33,864 nt of DNA from Actinomycetota bacterium (GCA_019348555.1 JAHWJH010000013.1:1-33864), one strand, 5' to 3'; counted from the first letter of the stretch, positions 1 through 9,458 are shown. Notes: generated by a model from the sequence alone, not told the origin. Numbers and translations are program-made.

Positions 1-102
1 GAAGGCGGAGGTGATCGCCGTCACCGCGGCGGAGAAGTCGTCGGCCGACAGCGCCGGCCTGTCGGATGCCGACGGGCCCGGGTCGGGGAGTTCGGGCTCC
101 AC
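1..102 (-). CDS. Partial N-terminus of unknown protein (MEPELPDPGPSASDRPALSADDFSAAVTAITSAF...), runs off the window
   Basis: 34 stop-free codons from a GTG at 102, divergent from the Mrp gene; composition looks like a real protein N-terminus. No family recognised. Confidence 0.35.
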   Translation of the reverse strand, partial: MEPELPDPGPSASDRPALSADDFSAAVTAITSAF

Positions 103-147
103 ACCGCTACTGTACCCCTCGTCCTCGGCCCGACCGGAGGCGATGCC

Positions 148-1257
148 GTGCCCGTCACTGAACACCAGGTGCGCCAGGCTCTGCGCCCGGTGCACGACCC
201 GCAGCTCCACGGCAGCATCGTCGACCTGGGCCTGGTGCGGCGCATCGACGTCGGAGGTGGCGGCGACGTCGACGTGGTCGTCGCCCAGATCTTCCCCGAG
301 TCGCCGGCCGACGAGCTCCGCCGCCAGGTCACCGAGGCGTTGTCGGGCCTCGAGGGGGTCACCGAGGTGAACGTCGAGTTCGTCTCCATGACCGACGACG
401 AGCGCGAGGACCTGGCCCGTCGCCTCGACGAGGAGCGAGCCGGGGCCATCTCCTTCGTCGCCCCGGGCTCGCGCACGCGCGTCCTGCTGGTGGCCTCGGG
501 CAAGGGCGGGGTGGGGAAATCGTCGGTGACGGTGAACCTCGCCATCGCCCTGGCCCAGCGTGGCCGGCGGGTGTGCGTGATCGACGCCGACGTCTGGGGC
601 TTCTCCGTGCCGGCCATGCTCGGCATCGACCACCCTCCCACGGTGCTGGGCAACCGACTCCTGTTGCCGCCGCGGGCGTACGGCGTGGAGTGCGCGTCGA
701 TCGGCTTCTTCGTGCGCGAGGACCAGCCGGTCATCTGGCGGGGTCCCATGCTGCACAAGGCGCTGGAGCAGTTCCTCACCGACTTCTGGTGGGGCCAACC
801 CGACTTCGTGGTGGTCGACCTGCCTCCGGGAACCGGTGACATCTCCCTGTCGCTGGCGTCGTTCCTGCCAAGAGCCGAGGCCTATGTGGTCACCACCCCG
901 CAGATCGCGGCGCAGCGGGTGGCGCAGCGCGCCGGCCTCATGTTCCTCAGCAGCCAGATCGACATCGCCGTGCACGGCGTCATCGAGAACATGAGCTGGT
1001 TCACCGGTGACGACGGCACCCGCTACGAGCTGTTCGGCCACGGCGGTGGGCTGTCGCTGGCCGAGCGCCTGGACGTTCCCCTCGTCGGGCAGGTCCCCTT
1101 CGTGCCCGAGCTGCGCGAGGGCGGCGACGCCGGTCTGCCCGTGGTGGTGTCCCACCCCGAGGGGGAGGCCGCCAGGGCCTTCGCCTCCATCGCCCGGCGC
1201 GTCGACACCGAGCTGGCTCCCACCCGGCGCGACCACCCCGGCCTGCGTGTGGTGTGA
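148..1257 (+). CDS. Mrp/NBP35 (ApbC)-family iron-sulfur carrier P-loop ATPase with N-terminal DUF59/MIP18 domain
   Basis: GKGGVGKSSVTVNLA Walker A, DLPPGTGDISLS, and N-terminal VRQALRPVHDPQLHGSIVDLGLV; GTG start. Confidence 0.93.
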   Translation: MPVTEHQVRQALRPVHDPQLHGSIVDLGLVRRIDVGGGGDVDVVVAQIFPESPADELRRQVTEALSGLEGVTEVNVEFVSMTDDEREDLARRLDEERAGAISFVAPGSRTRVLLVASGKGGVGKSSVTVNLAIALAQRGRRVCVIDADVWGFSVPAMLGIDHPPTVLGNRLLLPPRAYGVECASIGFFVREDQPVIWRGPMLHKALEQFLTDFWWGQPDFVVVDLPPGTGDISLSLASFLPRAEAYVVTTPQIAAQRVAQRAGLMFLSSQIDIAVHGVIENMSWFTGDDGTRYELFGHGGGLSLAERLDVPLVGQVPFVPELREGGDAGLPVVVSHPEGEAARAFASIARRVDTELAPTRRDHPGLRVV

Positions 1258-1371
1258 GCGAGCACGCCGAACCGCCACGTCGTCGGTCTCGTTGCCGGGG
1301 GCGCCGCCTACGATGGCGCAGCACCGCAGCACGGACCCTTTCGGCCGGCCCAGCATGAGGAGATCAGTTTC

Positions 1372-1608
1372 GTGGACGTACGCATCGGCGTGACCTACTC
1401 GGCCAAGGAGATCGACGTGGAGATGGGCGACGACGTCGATGTGGCCCGCCTCAGGTCCGAGATCGAGTCGGTGCTGGACGGAGCCGAGGGAGTGCTCTGG
1501 CTCACCGACCGCAAAGGCCGCCAGGTGGGCGTGCCCGCGGCCAAGGTCGCCTACGTCGAGATCGGCAGCCCCACCGACGCTCGCCGGATCGGCTTCGGAG
1601 GCAGCTGA
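1372..1608 (+). CDS. DUF3107 small protein
   Basis: MDVRIGVTYSAKEIDVEMGDD...YVEIGSPTDARRIGFG is typical of the actinobacterial DUF3107 family. Confidence 0.85.
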   Translation: MDVRIGVTYSAKEIDVEMGDDVDVARLRSEIESVLDGAEGVLWLTDRKGRQVGVPAAKVAYVEIGSPTDARRIGFGGS

Positions 1609-1622
1609 GCTCGTTCCGTCCG

Positions 1623-2564
1623 GTGGCCCTGCTCGACCGCCGGCTCCTGTTCGTCACCGGCAAGGGCGGCGTCGGCAAGACCACCGTCGCCGCCGCCCTG
1701 TCGGTGCTCGCCGCCCGCGAGGGCCGTCGCACGCTGGTGTGCGAGGTCGACGCCAAGGGCGACCTGACCGCCGCCTTCGAGACCACGGACGTCGGCTTCG
1801 CCGCCCGCGAGATCGAGCCCCGGCTCTTCGCCATGTCCATGGACACCGAGGAGTCGCTCAAGGAGTACCTGGCCCTGCAGCTGCACCTGCCCCGCCTGTC
1901 CCGGCTGGGCCCGTTGGCCCGCACCTTCGACTTCCTGGCCAACGCTGCCCCGGGGGTCAAGGAGATCCTCACCGTGGGCAAGCTGGCGTGGGAGGTGCGC
2001 GAACGCCACTACGACCTGGTCGTGGTCGACGCCGCCGCGTCGGGCCACGTGGTGGGCCAGCTGAGGGCACCGCAGGCCATCAACGAGTTGGTCTCGGTCG
2101 GCCTGGTGCGCGAGCAGACCGACTGGATGCTCGAGCTGCTCACCGACGCCGCCACCACCGGCGTGGTGGTCGTGGCTGCCCCCGAAGAGATGCCGGTGAC
2201 CGAGTCGCTCGAGTTGGTGGACCATCTCGACGCCACCGGCGTCGATCTTGCCGCCGTGGTGGTCAACCGGGTACTGCCCGAGCTGTTCGGGCGGACCGAG
2301 GAAGAGGTCTTCAGCCGTCTGACCGAACCTGCGGTGTCCGAGGCGCTCGCCCACGCCGTCGGTGGGCAGTCGGTCGGTCCTGTCCTCACCGCCGCCCGTC
2401 TGGCCGTCACCCTGCGCCGGACGAGGGCGGCGCATCTCGCCCGCCTTCGAGAAGGCCTCGGAGCCTCGAAGGCGGTGCTCTACATCCCTGAGCTGTTCAG
2501 CCGCGGCCACGGGCGCCGCGCCATGCTGCAAGTGGCCGAGGCATTGGCGGGGGAGCTGTCGTGA
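1623..2564 (+). CDS. ArsA-family ATPase (first of pair, Rv3679-like)
   Basis: RRLLFVTGKGGVGKTTVAAALSVLAA; VVVDAAASGHVVGQLRAP. Confidence 0.9.
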   Translation: MALLDRRLLFVTGKGGVGKTTVAAALSVLAAREGRRTLVCEVDAKGDLTAAFETTDVGFAAREIEPRLFAMSMDTEESLKEYLALQLHLPRLSRLGPLARTFDFLANAAPGVKEILTVGKLAWEVRERHYDLVVVDAAASGHVVGQLRAPQAINELVSVGLVREQTDWMLELLTDAATTGVVVVAAPEEMPVTESLELVDHLDATGVDLAAVVVNRVLPELFGRTEEEVFSRLTEPAVSEALAHAVGGQSVGPVLTAARLAVTLRRTRAAHLARLREGLGASKAVLYIPELFSRGHGRRAMLQVAEALAGELS

Positions 2565-3733
2565 GCCTGGTCGGTCCCACCGTCGAGCAGCTTCTGGCCG
2601 CCAAGGAGATCGTCGTGGTCTGCGGCTCCGGCGGCGTGGGCAAGACCTCTACCGCCGCCGCCCTCGCCACCATGGCCGCCGCCGACCTCGGTGGGAAGGT
2701 GCTGGTGCTCACCGTCGACCCCGCGCGGCGCCTGGCCACGGCCATGGGACTCTCCGGGCTCGGCAACGTCGAGACCAGGGTCAGTCCTCGAGCCTTCGCC
2801 GACGCCGGCATCGAGCCACGTGGCGAGCTGTGGGCGGCGATGCTCGACACCAAGCAGAGCTGGGACGACCTGATCCGCCGCCATGCCCCCGACGCCGCCA
2901 CCACCGACGCCATCCTGGACAACCCGCTCTACCGCAACGTGGCGGGGCGGTTCGTGCAGAGCCACGACTACATCGCCATGGAGCGTCTCTACGAGCTGCA
3001 CACCTCGGGTGCCTACGACCTCATCGTGGTCGACACCCCACCCACCCGCCACGCCATCGACTTCCTCGAAGCCCCCGAGCGCATGGCCGACTTCTTCTCG
3101 AGCCGGCTGCTGCGCTGGCTGATGGCGCCCTACCGCAGCCGGCTTATCAACGTGGCCTCCCGGCCCTTCTACCAGGTCGCCGACCGGGTGCTCGGCACCG
3201 CGTTCCTGCGCGACATCGCCGAGTTCTTCCTCCTCTTCCAGTCGATGCACGACGGCTTCGTCCAGCGGGCCTCGGCGGTGGAACGGGTGCTCGGGGACCG
3301 CCGCACCACGTTCGTGGTCGTGACCACCCTGGAGTCGACGCCGGCACACGAGGCCCGCCGCTTCGTCGAGGTGCTCAAGGCCAAGCACCTGCACCTGGGG
3401 GCGCTGGTGCTGAACCGGGTCCTGCCGCCCCAGCTGCTCGATCCATCGTCGACCGAGGTCGCCCGCCAGCTGAGCGCCCGCTCCGAGGCGGTGGCCGCCC
3501 AGGTGCTGGCGGTGCGCCCGGAGGTCGCTGAGGACCCGACGGTCCTGGCCCGTGTGCTGGAGGAGCTCGGCGACAGCTTCTTGAACTTCCAGGTGGTCGC
3601 CAAGCGCGAGGCCGAGCAGCGGGCCGAGTTCGGGGTCAGCGCCGACGTGGTGGCCACCGTGCCGTCACTGCCGACGGACATCTTCGACCTCGCCGGCTTG
3701 GCCAGCCTCGCCGAGCACCTGCGCCGGGCCTGA
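2561..3733 (+). CDS. ArsA-family ATPase (second of pair, Rv3680-like)
   Basis: VVCGSGGVGKTSTAAALATMAA, LTVDPARRLATAMGL, VVDTPPTRHAIDFLEAPERM; overlaps the upstream gene by 4 bp. Confidence 0.9.
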   Translation: MSLVGPTVEQLLAAKEIVVVCGSGGVGKTSTAAALATMAAADLGGKVLVLTVDPARRLATAMGLSGLGNVETRVSPRAFADAGIEPRGELWAAMLDTKQSWDDLIRRHAPDAATTDAILDNPLYRNVAGRFVQSHDYIAMERLYELHTSGAYDLIVVDTPPTRHAIDFLEAPERMADFFSSRLLRWLMAPYRSRLINVASRPFYQVADRVLGTAFLRDIAEFFLLFQSMHDGFVQRASAVERVLGDRRTTFVVVTTLESTPAHEARRFVEVLKAKHLHLGALVLNRVLPPQLLDPSSTEVARQLSARSEAVAAQVLAVRPEVAEDPTVLARVLEELGDSFLNFQVVAKREAEQRAEFGVSADVVATVPSLPTDIFDLAGLASLAEHLRRA

Positions 3734-3772
3734 GGGCAGGGCTCCCCGGCCCGGGCGCTAGGTTGGCTCGGC

Positions 3773-4675
3773 GTGCTCGACTACCACCTGCACCTGTGGC
3801 AGCACGGTCCCGGCCCCCTCGAAGCCACCCTCGACCAGGTCGCCGCCTACTGCGAGGCGGCCCAGGCCGCCGGGGTCTCCGAGATCGCCCTGACCGAGCA
3901 CCTGTTCCGGTTCCGCCAAGCCGACGCCGTGCTCGGCGGCTGGTGGCGCGACCACGACGACCAGGTGATGGCCTCGACCATGGAGCGGTGGTGGGCGAGC
4001 GAGCAGGGGGCCGACCTCGACGAGTACGTCGAGGTGGTGCTGGCGGCCAAGGCGGCGGGGCTGCCGGTGGTGCTGGGCCTGGAGGTCGACCACTACGCCG
4101 GTCGGATGCACCAGGTGGCCGACCTGCTCGCCGACTACCCGTTCGACGTCCTCCTGGGGTCGGTCCACTGGCTGGGCGCATGGGGCTTCGACAACTTCGG
4201 CCAGCAGGAGTTCGTCGACCGCTGGGACGCCACCTCGGTCGAGGCGGTGTGGGAGGCCTACACCACCTCCCTCGAGGAGCTGGCCGACTCAGGGGTGTGC
4301 GACGTGCTCGCCCACCCCGACCTGTGCAAGATCACCGGACGCCGCCCGGCCGTGCCCGACGAGTTCCACGACCGGATGGCGGAGGCGGCGGCGCGCTCGG
4401 GCATGGCGGCCGAGGTGTCGTCGGCCGGGTGGCGCAAGCCGGTGGGCGAGGTGTATCCGGCACCGGAGCTGCTGGCCCGGTTCCGAGCGGCGGGGGTGCC
4501 GGTCACCACCGCGTCGGACGGCCACCGGCTCTCCCAGGTGTCCGAGCGAAGGGGCGACGTGGCTGCGGTCGTACGTGAAGCCGGCTACGACGCCCTGGCC
4601 GCCTACCGCCGGCGCGTCCGGCGAGCGGTGCCCCTCGACGTGGTGCCGGTTCCGACGCCGACCGCCGCCGTCTGA
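3773..4675 (+). CDS. PHP-domain phosphoesterase (histidinol-phosphatase-like)
   Basis: LDYHLHLWQHG, EIALTEHLFRF, GLEVDHY, LLGSVHW, VLAHPDLCK, TTASDGH motifs. Confidence 0.85.
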   Translation: MLDYHLHLWQHGPGPLEATLDQVAAYCEAAQAAGVSEIALTEHLFRFRQADAVLGGWWRDHDDQVMASTMERWWASEQGADLDEYVEVVLAAKAAGLPVVLGLEVDHYAGRMHQVADLLADYPFDVLLGSVHWLGAWGFDNFGQQEFVDRWDATSVEAVWEAYTTSLEELADSGVCDVLAHPDLCKITGRRPAVPDEFHDRMAEAAARSGMAAEVSSAGWRKPVGEVYPAPELLARFRAAGVPVTTASDGHRLSQVSERRGDVAAVVREAGYDALAAYRRRVRRAVPLDVVPVPTPTAAV

Positions 4676-4676
4676 C

Positions 4677-6224
4677 GTGACCGGCCTGGCTGGGGTCACC
4701 CGTTCCTTGGCCGGCATCGACGGGCCCGCCCTGGCTCACCTCCACCGGTTGGTGGCGTCGTGGGGGCCGCTGGCCGACCTGTGCTTCGCCGACCTGCTGC
4801 TGTTCGTGCCGCTCGACGACGAGGCGCCCGAAGGCGGCGATCGCTTCGTGGTGGTCGGCCACGTCCGCCCCACGACCAACCAGACGGTGTACCGCGACGA
4901 CGTCGTGGGTGCGGTCTACGATGCCACCGAGCGTCCGTTGGTGGCCGAGTGCCTGGGCTCCGGGACCATCGTCGAAGGCGAGGTCGAACTCGGCGGCGGC
5001 GAGGGCCGCTTGCAGGTGCTGGCCATTCCGATCCGCTGTGAAGGACGGGTGGTGGCGGTCTGCACCCGTGAGTCGATGCCGGCCCTGGGCCGTCAGCCGG
5101 GCGAGCTGGAGCGGACCTACCTGTCGGTCTTCCACCGCTTCGCCGCCATGATCGCCGAAGGCAGCTTCCCCTTCGCCGCCGAGGACGCCGAGTCCGAAGA
5201 GGCTCCACGCGTGGGCGACGGGGCGCTGGTGCTCGACGCCGAGGGCAGGGTCACCTACGCGTCGCCCAACGCCGTGTCGGCCCTGCACCGCCTCAAGGTC
5301 CACGTCAACGCCGAAGGCGAGCGCCTGACCGACCTGGGCCTCGAGGAGGTGGCGGTGCAGACCGCCTTCACCATCGGTGCCCCGGTCACCGAGGAGATCG
5401 ACCGTGGCCCGGACGTCACCGTGGTCCTGCGGTGCCTGCCGTTGCTCGAAGGGCGACGAGCCACCGGAGCGCTGCTGTTGCTCCGTGACATCTCCGAGCT
5501 GCGTCGGCGTGACCGCCTGCTGGTGTCGATGGACGCCACCATCCGCGAGATCCACCATCGGGTGAAGAACAACCTGCAGACGATCTCCTCGTTGTTACGG
5601 CTGCAGGGACGTCGCCTCACCTCGCGCGAGGCCAAGGACGCCATCGAGGAGTCGGTCCGGCGTATCCGCTCGATCGCCCTGGTCCACGAGACACTGTCGC
5701 GGGAGGGCAGCGGCGAGGTCCCCTTCAACGACATCGTCCGGCCCCTGGTGCGAACGGTCGAGGAGAGCCTGGGTTCGGCCGAGCGCCCCGTGCGCTTCAA
5801 GGTGGAGGGTGATGCCGGTCGCCTGCCCGCCCGGGTGGCCACCCCCTTGGCGGTGGTGCTCACCGAGCTGCTCCAGAACGCCGCCGACCATGCCTTCCCC
5901 TTGCGTGCGGTGGCTCCGTCGCCGGCGCCCGATGCCGCTTCTCCGCCGGAGGGTGTCGCCGGCCCCGAGCCCGCTTCGGTGGGCGTGCGGCTCGACAACG
6001 ACGGTGAGCGCCTGCTGGTGGAGGTCGCCGACAACGGTGTGGGCCTTCCCGCTGGGTTCCGCCTCGAGGACTCCAGAGGCCTCGGGCTGTCGATCGTGCG
6101 CAGTCTGGTCACCACGCAGATCGAGGGGTCGATCTCGATGCGCAGCCCGCTGGCCGATGGGCGGCCCGGCACGGTCATCGAGGTCCATGTGCCGCTGGTG
6201 CCGGCGCACCACGTCGTCCGCTGA
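4677..6224 (+). CDS. GAF-like/PAS/HisKA_2 sensor histidine kinase, PdtaS-like
   Basis: IREIHHRVKNNLQTISSLLRLQGRRL HisKA_2 box; ELLQNAADHAF and VADNGVGLP ATPase motifs; GTG start 4677 immediately after the PHP stop. ORF track start 4575 is too far upstream. Confidence 0.88.
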   Translation: MTGLAGVTRSLAGIDGPALAHLHRLVASWGPLADLCFADLLLFVPLDDEAPEGGDRFVVVGHVRPTTNQTVYRDDVVGAVYDATERPLVAECLGSGTIVEGEVELGGGEGRLQVLAIPIRCEGRVVAVCTRESMPALGRQPGELERTYLSVFHRFAAMIAEGSFPFAAEDAESEEAPRVGDGALVLDAEGRVTYASPNAVSALHRLKVHVNAEGERLTDLGLEEVAVQTAFTIGAPVTEEIDRGPDVTVVLRCLPLLEGRRATGALLLLRDISELRRRDRLLVSMDATIREIHHRVKNNLQTISSLLRLQGRRLTSREAKDAIEESVRRIRSIALVHETLSREGSGEVPFNDIVRPLVRTVEESLGSAERPVRFKVEGDAGRLPARVATPLAVVLTELLQNAADHAFPLRAVAPSPAPDAASPPEGVAGPEPASVGVRLDNDGERLLVEVADNGVGLPAGFRLEDSRGLGLSIVRSLVTTQIEGSISMRSPLADGRPGTVIEVHVPLVPAHHVVR

Positions 6225-6249
6225 GCGGGTTTCCGTGAGCGCGTGTGGC

Positions 6250-7260
6250 ATGGCGCGCCTCGGTGTGCTGGATCAGGTCCCGATCCCGGCGGGGTCGAGC
6301 GCCGCTGAGGCGCTGGCCTGCACCGTGGCGCTGGCCCAGGCGGCGGAGCGACTCGGGTACCGGCGCTTCTGGGTGGCCGAGCACCACAACACCACGTCAC
6401 TGGCCAGCTCGGCGCCCGAGGTGCTGATCGCCCACGTGGCGGCCCACACGAGCTCGATGCGCGTCGGTGCCGGCGGCATCCTCCTGTCGCACTACAGCCC
6501 GCTGAAGGTGGCCGAGGTCTTCCGGACCCTGCAGACCCTGCACCCCGGGCGTATCGACCTCGGGATCGGGCGGGCGGCGGGCACCGACGAGCGGACCGAA
6601 GCGGCGCTGGCCCATGGTCCCGGTGCGCTCGGCGACGAGTGCCATCCCGACCAGCTGGCCGACCTCCTCGGCTTCCTGCACGACCGCCTCGGGCGCGACC
6701 ACCCCTTCGCCGGGGTGGTGGCGATGCCCGCCGGCACGACGGCGCCGGAGGTGTGGGTGCTCGGGTCGAGCGCCTACGGCGCCTCTTTGGCGGCGAAGCT
6801 GGGGCTGCCCTTCGCCTTCGCCCACTTCGTGGCGCCCACCTTCGCCGCCCAGGTGGTCGCCGGCTACCGCCGCCGGTTCCGGCCGTCCCGGGTGTGCCGG
6901 GCCCCCATCGTCGCGCTCGGCGTGTCGGTGCTGTGTGCCGATTCCGATGCCGAAGCGGAGCGCCTGGCGATCAGCGGCGACCGCTGGCGCCTCCGCAGCG
7001 AAGGCAGCGAGCGCGGCCCGCTGCTGGCCGTCGAACACGCCGAGGCCCAGGCGCTCACCGACGTCGAGCGGGCACGCCTGGCCCAACAGCGCGATCGGCG
7101 GATCACCGGGGCACCGGACCGGGTGCGAGCCGTCCTCGACGAGCTCCGCCGTGCCACCACCGCCGACGAGCTGGTCGTGCTCAGCATCTGCCACGATCCG
7201 GCAGCTCGACTGCGCTCCTACGAGCTGTTGGCCGACGCCTTCCAGCTCCCGGCGATGTGA
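6250..7260 (+). CDS. LLM-class flavin-dependent oxidoreductase (luciferase-like)
   Basis: LGVLDQVPIPAG...AERLGYRRFWVAEHHNTTSLASSAPEVLIAHVA; RIDLGIGRAAGTD. ORF track start 5809 is too far upstream; GTG 6235 is an alternative start. Confidence 0.88.
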   Translation: MARLGVLDQVPIPAGSSAAEALACTVALAQAAERLGYRRFWVAEHHNTTSLASSAPEVLIAHVAAHTSSMRVGAGGILLSHYSPLKVAEVFRTLQTLHPGRIDLGIGRAAGTDERTEAALAHGPGALGDECHPDQLADLLGFLHDRLGRDHPFAGVVAMPAGTTAPEVWVLGSSAYGASLAAKLGLPFAFAHFVAPTFAAQVVAGYRRRFRPSRVCRAPIVALGVSVLCADSDAEAERLAISGDRWRLRSEGSERGPLLAVEHAEAQALTDVERARLAQQRDRRITGAPDRVRAVLDELRRATTADELVVLSICHDPAARLRSYELLADAFQLPAM

Positions 7261-7334
7261 CCCGCGCCCTCGCCTCGCCCAAGTGGACGCACGGCAGCGC
7301 CCCACGATGCCAGGGCTCCGCACCTCGGTTTTGC

Positions 7335-7628
7335 TCAGCCGGCGAGGCGGCGATGCTTGCGCAACCTGCGACGTTCCTCCTCAGAGGCGGCACCCCACAC
7401 GCCGGAGTCCTGGTTGGTCATCAGGGCGAACTCGAGGCACGGCCCCTGCACGGGACACGCCCGGCACACCGCCTTGGCTGCTTCGATCTGGGACACCGCC
7501 GGACCGGTCGTCCCGATCGGGAAGAACAGCTCGGGGTCCGCGCTGCGACACGATGCCCGGCCGCGCCATCCGTCGAGCGCCCATTCCTGGGCACCGGTTG
7601 CCGTCAACACCACGCCACCTCCGACCAT
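7335..7628 (-). CDS. WhiB-family [4Fe-4S] transcriptional regulator (WhiB1-like)
   Basis: CRSADPELFFPIGTTGPAVSQIEAAKAVCRACPVQGPCLEFALMTNQDSGVWGAASEEERRRLRKHR: four Cys with CxxCPxxxxC, GVWGG-like turn, basic tail. Confidence 0.92.
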   Translation of the reverse strand: MVGGGVVLTATGAQEWALDGWRGRASCRSADPELFFPIGTTGPAVSQIEAAKAVCRACPVQGPCLEFALMTNQDSGVWGAASEEERRRLRKHRRLAG

Positions 7629-7767
7629 CGCTCCCCCGGACCGGCCAGGTGGGGGTGCCCGCCCGGTGGGACCCACACGAGCGCGGTCGACCCGGGACGG
7701 CCTCCCCCCCGAAGGCCGGCTGCGGGACCGTAGTGCGTCGCTCCGTCGGAACGCAAGGGTTGTGCGC

Positions 7768-8808
7768 TCACCTCGGAGACGATTGAGCGGCCGGTACGGG
7801 CATGACCAGGCGCAACGCGTCGGGCTGGTGGCGGAAGTCGAGCTGGTCCACCTCGCCGAGGTAGTCGCCGTCGACCTGGTACGGGAACGGCCCATGGCCC
7901 CGGACCGTCACCGACGACAGGTCGCTCCGGTAGTCGGTGCGCGGCGAAGAGCGGGCCCGGCGACCCTTGCCGAGCGCCGAGGCGGTCACGGCCACGATGG
8001 TGGGCAGCGACAGCGACCGCAGGCTGAACATGGCCAGGCCCTTGTCGAAGGTGGCATCGGGCGCCAGGTGCAGGGGGCGTTTTCCCATGTAGGTGTAGGG
8101 ATCGGTGTTCAGGCACACCGCGAAGTAGGCGTCGTCGACCACCGCCCCTCCGGGGAAGTGCACGGCGAAGCGAGGTCTGGTTCGGTCGTAGTGGCGCTGC
8201 CAGGTCGACAGGGTGGCGTAGACGTACAACGGATGGCCGGCATAGCGCTTCAGGCCGGATCGACGCTCGACCTGGCTGACGACCGCGGCGTCGAAGCCGA
8301 TGCCGGTGTGGAACAGGAAGTAGCGCCCGTTCACCGAGCCCAGCCCCACCGGGGTGATGGCGTCGTGCTCGAGGGCCTCCATCACCACGGCGGTGGCGTC
8401 GACGGGATCGTTGGGCACGCCCAGCGTGCGGGCGAACACGTTGGTCGACCCACCAGGCAGGGCAGCCATGGCCGTCTCGGACCCGGCGAGGCCGTTGGCC
8501 GCCTCGTTGAGGGTCCCGTCACCTCCGAGGACGACCACCACATCGACTCCGCTGGCGGCTGCGCCCTGGGCGAGGCGGGTGGCATGACCACGACGGCTGG
8601 TCTCGGCCAGCTCGACATGGTGGTCGGCAGCCAGCGCCTTGCGGATGACCACCCGGGCACGGGCGGTCACCGCTGACGCCGAGGGGTTGACCACGAGCAG
8701 AAGGTTCGCAGCGGCGACGGTAGCAGCGCATGCCGTGGGCCGGAACCTCTGCGCGCCCGACCGAGGCCGGTAGCGTTCGTGCAGGATGGATGAGCCGATC
8801 AGGGTCAT
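7768..8808 (-). CDS. Diacylglycerol/lipid kinase family protein (DAGK_cat)
   Basis: NLLLVVNPSASA, VVVLGGDGTLNEAANGL, ALPGGSTNVFARTLGVP. Start uncertain: the first canonical in-frame start upstream of the conserved N-terminus is ATG 8808, inside the divergent regulator gene. Confidence 0.85.
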   Translation of the reverse strand: MTLIGSSILHERYRPRSGAQRFRPTACAATVAAANLLLVVNPSASAVTARARVVIRKALAADHHVELAETSRRGHATRLAQGAAASGVDVVVVLGGDGTLNEAANGLAGSETAMAALPGGSTNVFARTLGVPNDPVDATAVVMEALEHDAITPVGLGSVNGRYFLFHTGIGFDAAVVSQVERRSGLKRYAGHPLYVYATLSTWQRHYDRTRPRFAVHFPGGAVVDDAYFAVCLNTDPYTYMGKRPLHLAPDATFDKGLAMFSLRSLSLPTIVAVTASALGKGRRARSSPRTDYRSDLSSVTVRGHGPFPYQVDGDYLGEVDQLDFRHQPDALRLVMPVPAAQSSPR

Positions 8809-9163
8809 GGTGGTCGACGACACCGACCACGTGCGCAGGATGTTGCGCAACATGCTCGACCTCGACGGCTTCGCGGTGGTGGCCGAGGCCTCGAGCGGTG
8901 CCGAAGCGATCGAGGCGGTGGATCAGGTGTCCGTCGACGTGGCGGTGATCGACTACAAGATGCCGCTCCTCGACGGGCTGGAGACCGCCGCCCGCATCAG
9001 GGCGAAGCTCCCTGAGCTGGTGATGATCCTCTACACCGCCTTCGTCGACCCGGAGCTCGAGCGCCGAGCGGCGGAGGTCGGGGTCTCACTCGTGCTGGGC
9101 AAGATCGAAGGGCTCGAATCGCTCGAGCGCGAGATCACCCGCCTGTGCCGCACGCTGTTCTGA
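8786..9163 (+). CDS. Stand-alone response regulator receiver domain
   Basis: IRVMVVDDTDHVRRMLRNML, VAVIDYKMPLLDGLETA; ends after one receiver domain with no output or ANTAR domain. Confidence 0.88.
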   Translation: MDEPIRVMVVDDTDHVRRMLRNMLDLDGFAVVAEASSGAEAIEAVDQVSVDVAVIDYKMPLLDGLETAARIRAKLPELVMILYTAFVDPELERRAAEVGVSLVLGKIEGLESLEREITRLCRTLF

Positions 9164-9184
9164 CCCGATCCCTCTCGAGGGCGC

Positions 9185-9221
9185 GCTGCGGTGCTCGGCT
9201 CCGGTGGCCGAGCCGCGCAGC
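9185..9221. terminator. Candidate bidirectional stem-loop terminator
   Basis: GCTGCG-gt-GCTCGGC-tccggtg-GCCGAGC-cg-CGCAGC: 13 paired bases with one 2-nt internal mismatch, between convergent gene ends at 9163 and 9221. No U-tract. Confidence 0.5.
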
Positions 9222-9427
9222 TACGAGGCCAGCTCATAGCCGGCCTCCTCGACGGCGGCCCGGACGGCGTCGTCGTCGAGAGGCTCGTCGCTGATCACCT
9301 GGACCTGGTCGGTGGGGAGGTCGACGTTGACCTCGATGACGCCGGCCAGCTTTCCGAGCTCGGCGCTCACCGCTCGCACGCAGTGCCCGCAGGTCATCCC
9401 GGTGACGGTGTAGGTGGTGGTGCTCAT
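9221..9427 (-). CDS. copZ: CopZ-like heavy-metal-associated (HMA) domain protein
   Basis: MSTTTYTVTGMTCGHCVRAVSAELGKLAGVIEVNVDL...; GMTCxxC motif, 68 aa. Confidence 0.9.
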   Translation of the reverse strand: MSTTTYTVTGMTCGHCVRAVSAELGKLAGVIEVNVDLPTDQVQVISDEPLDDDAVRAAVEEAGYELAS

Positions 9428-9458
9428 GGTTCCTCCAGTGCCGATCGTCGACGGGACC

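Noticed and set aside
21-842. 273-aa minus-strand ORF
   Set aside because: Antisense to the Mrp-family gene; Arg/Ser/Pro/Thr-rich shadow frame.
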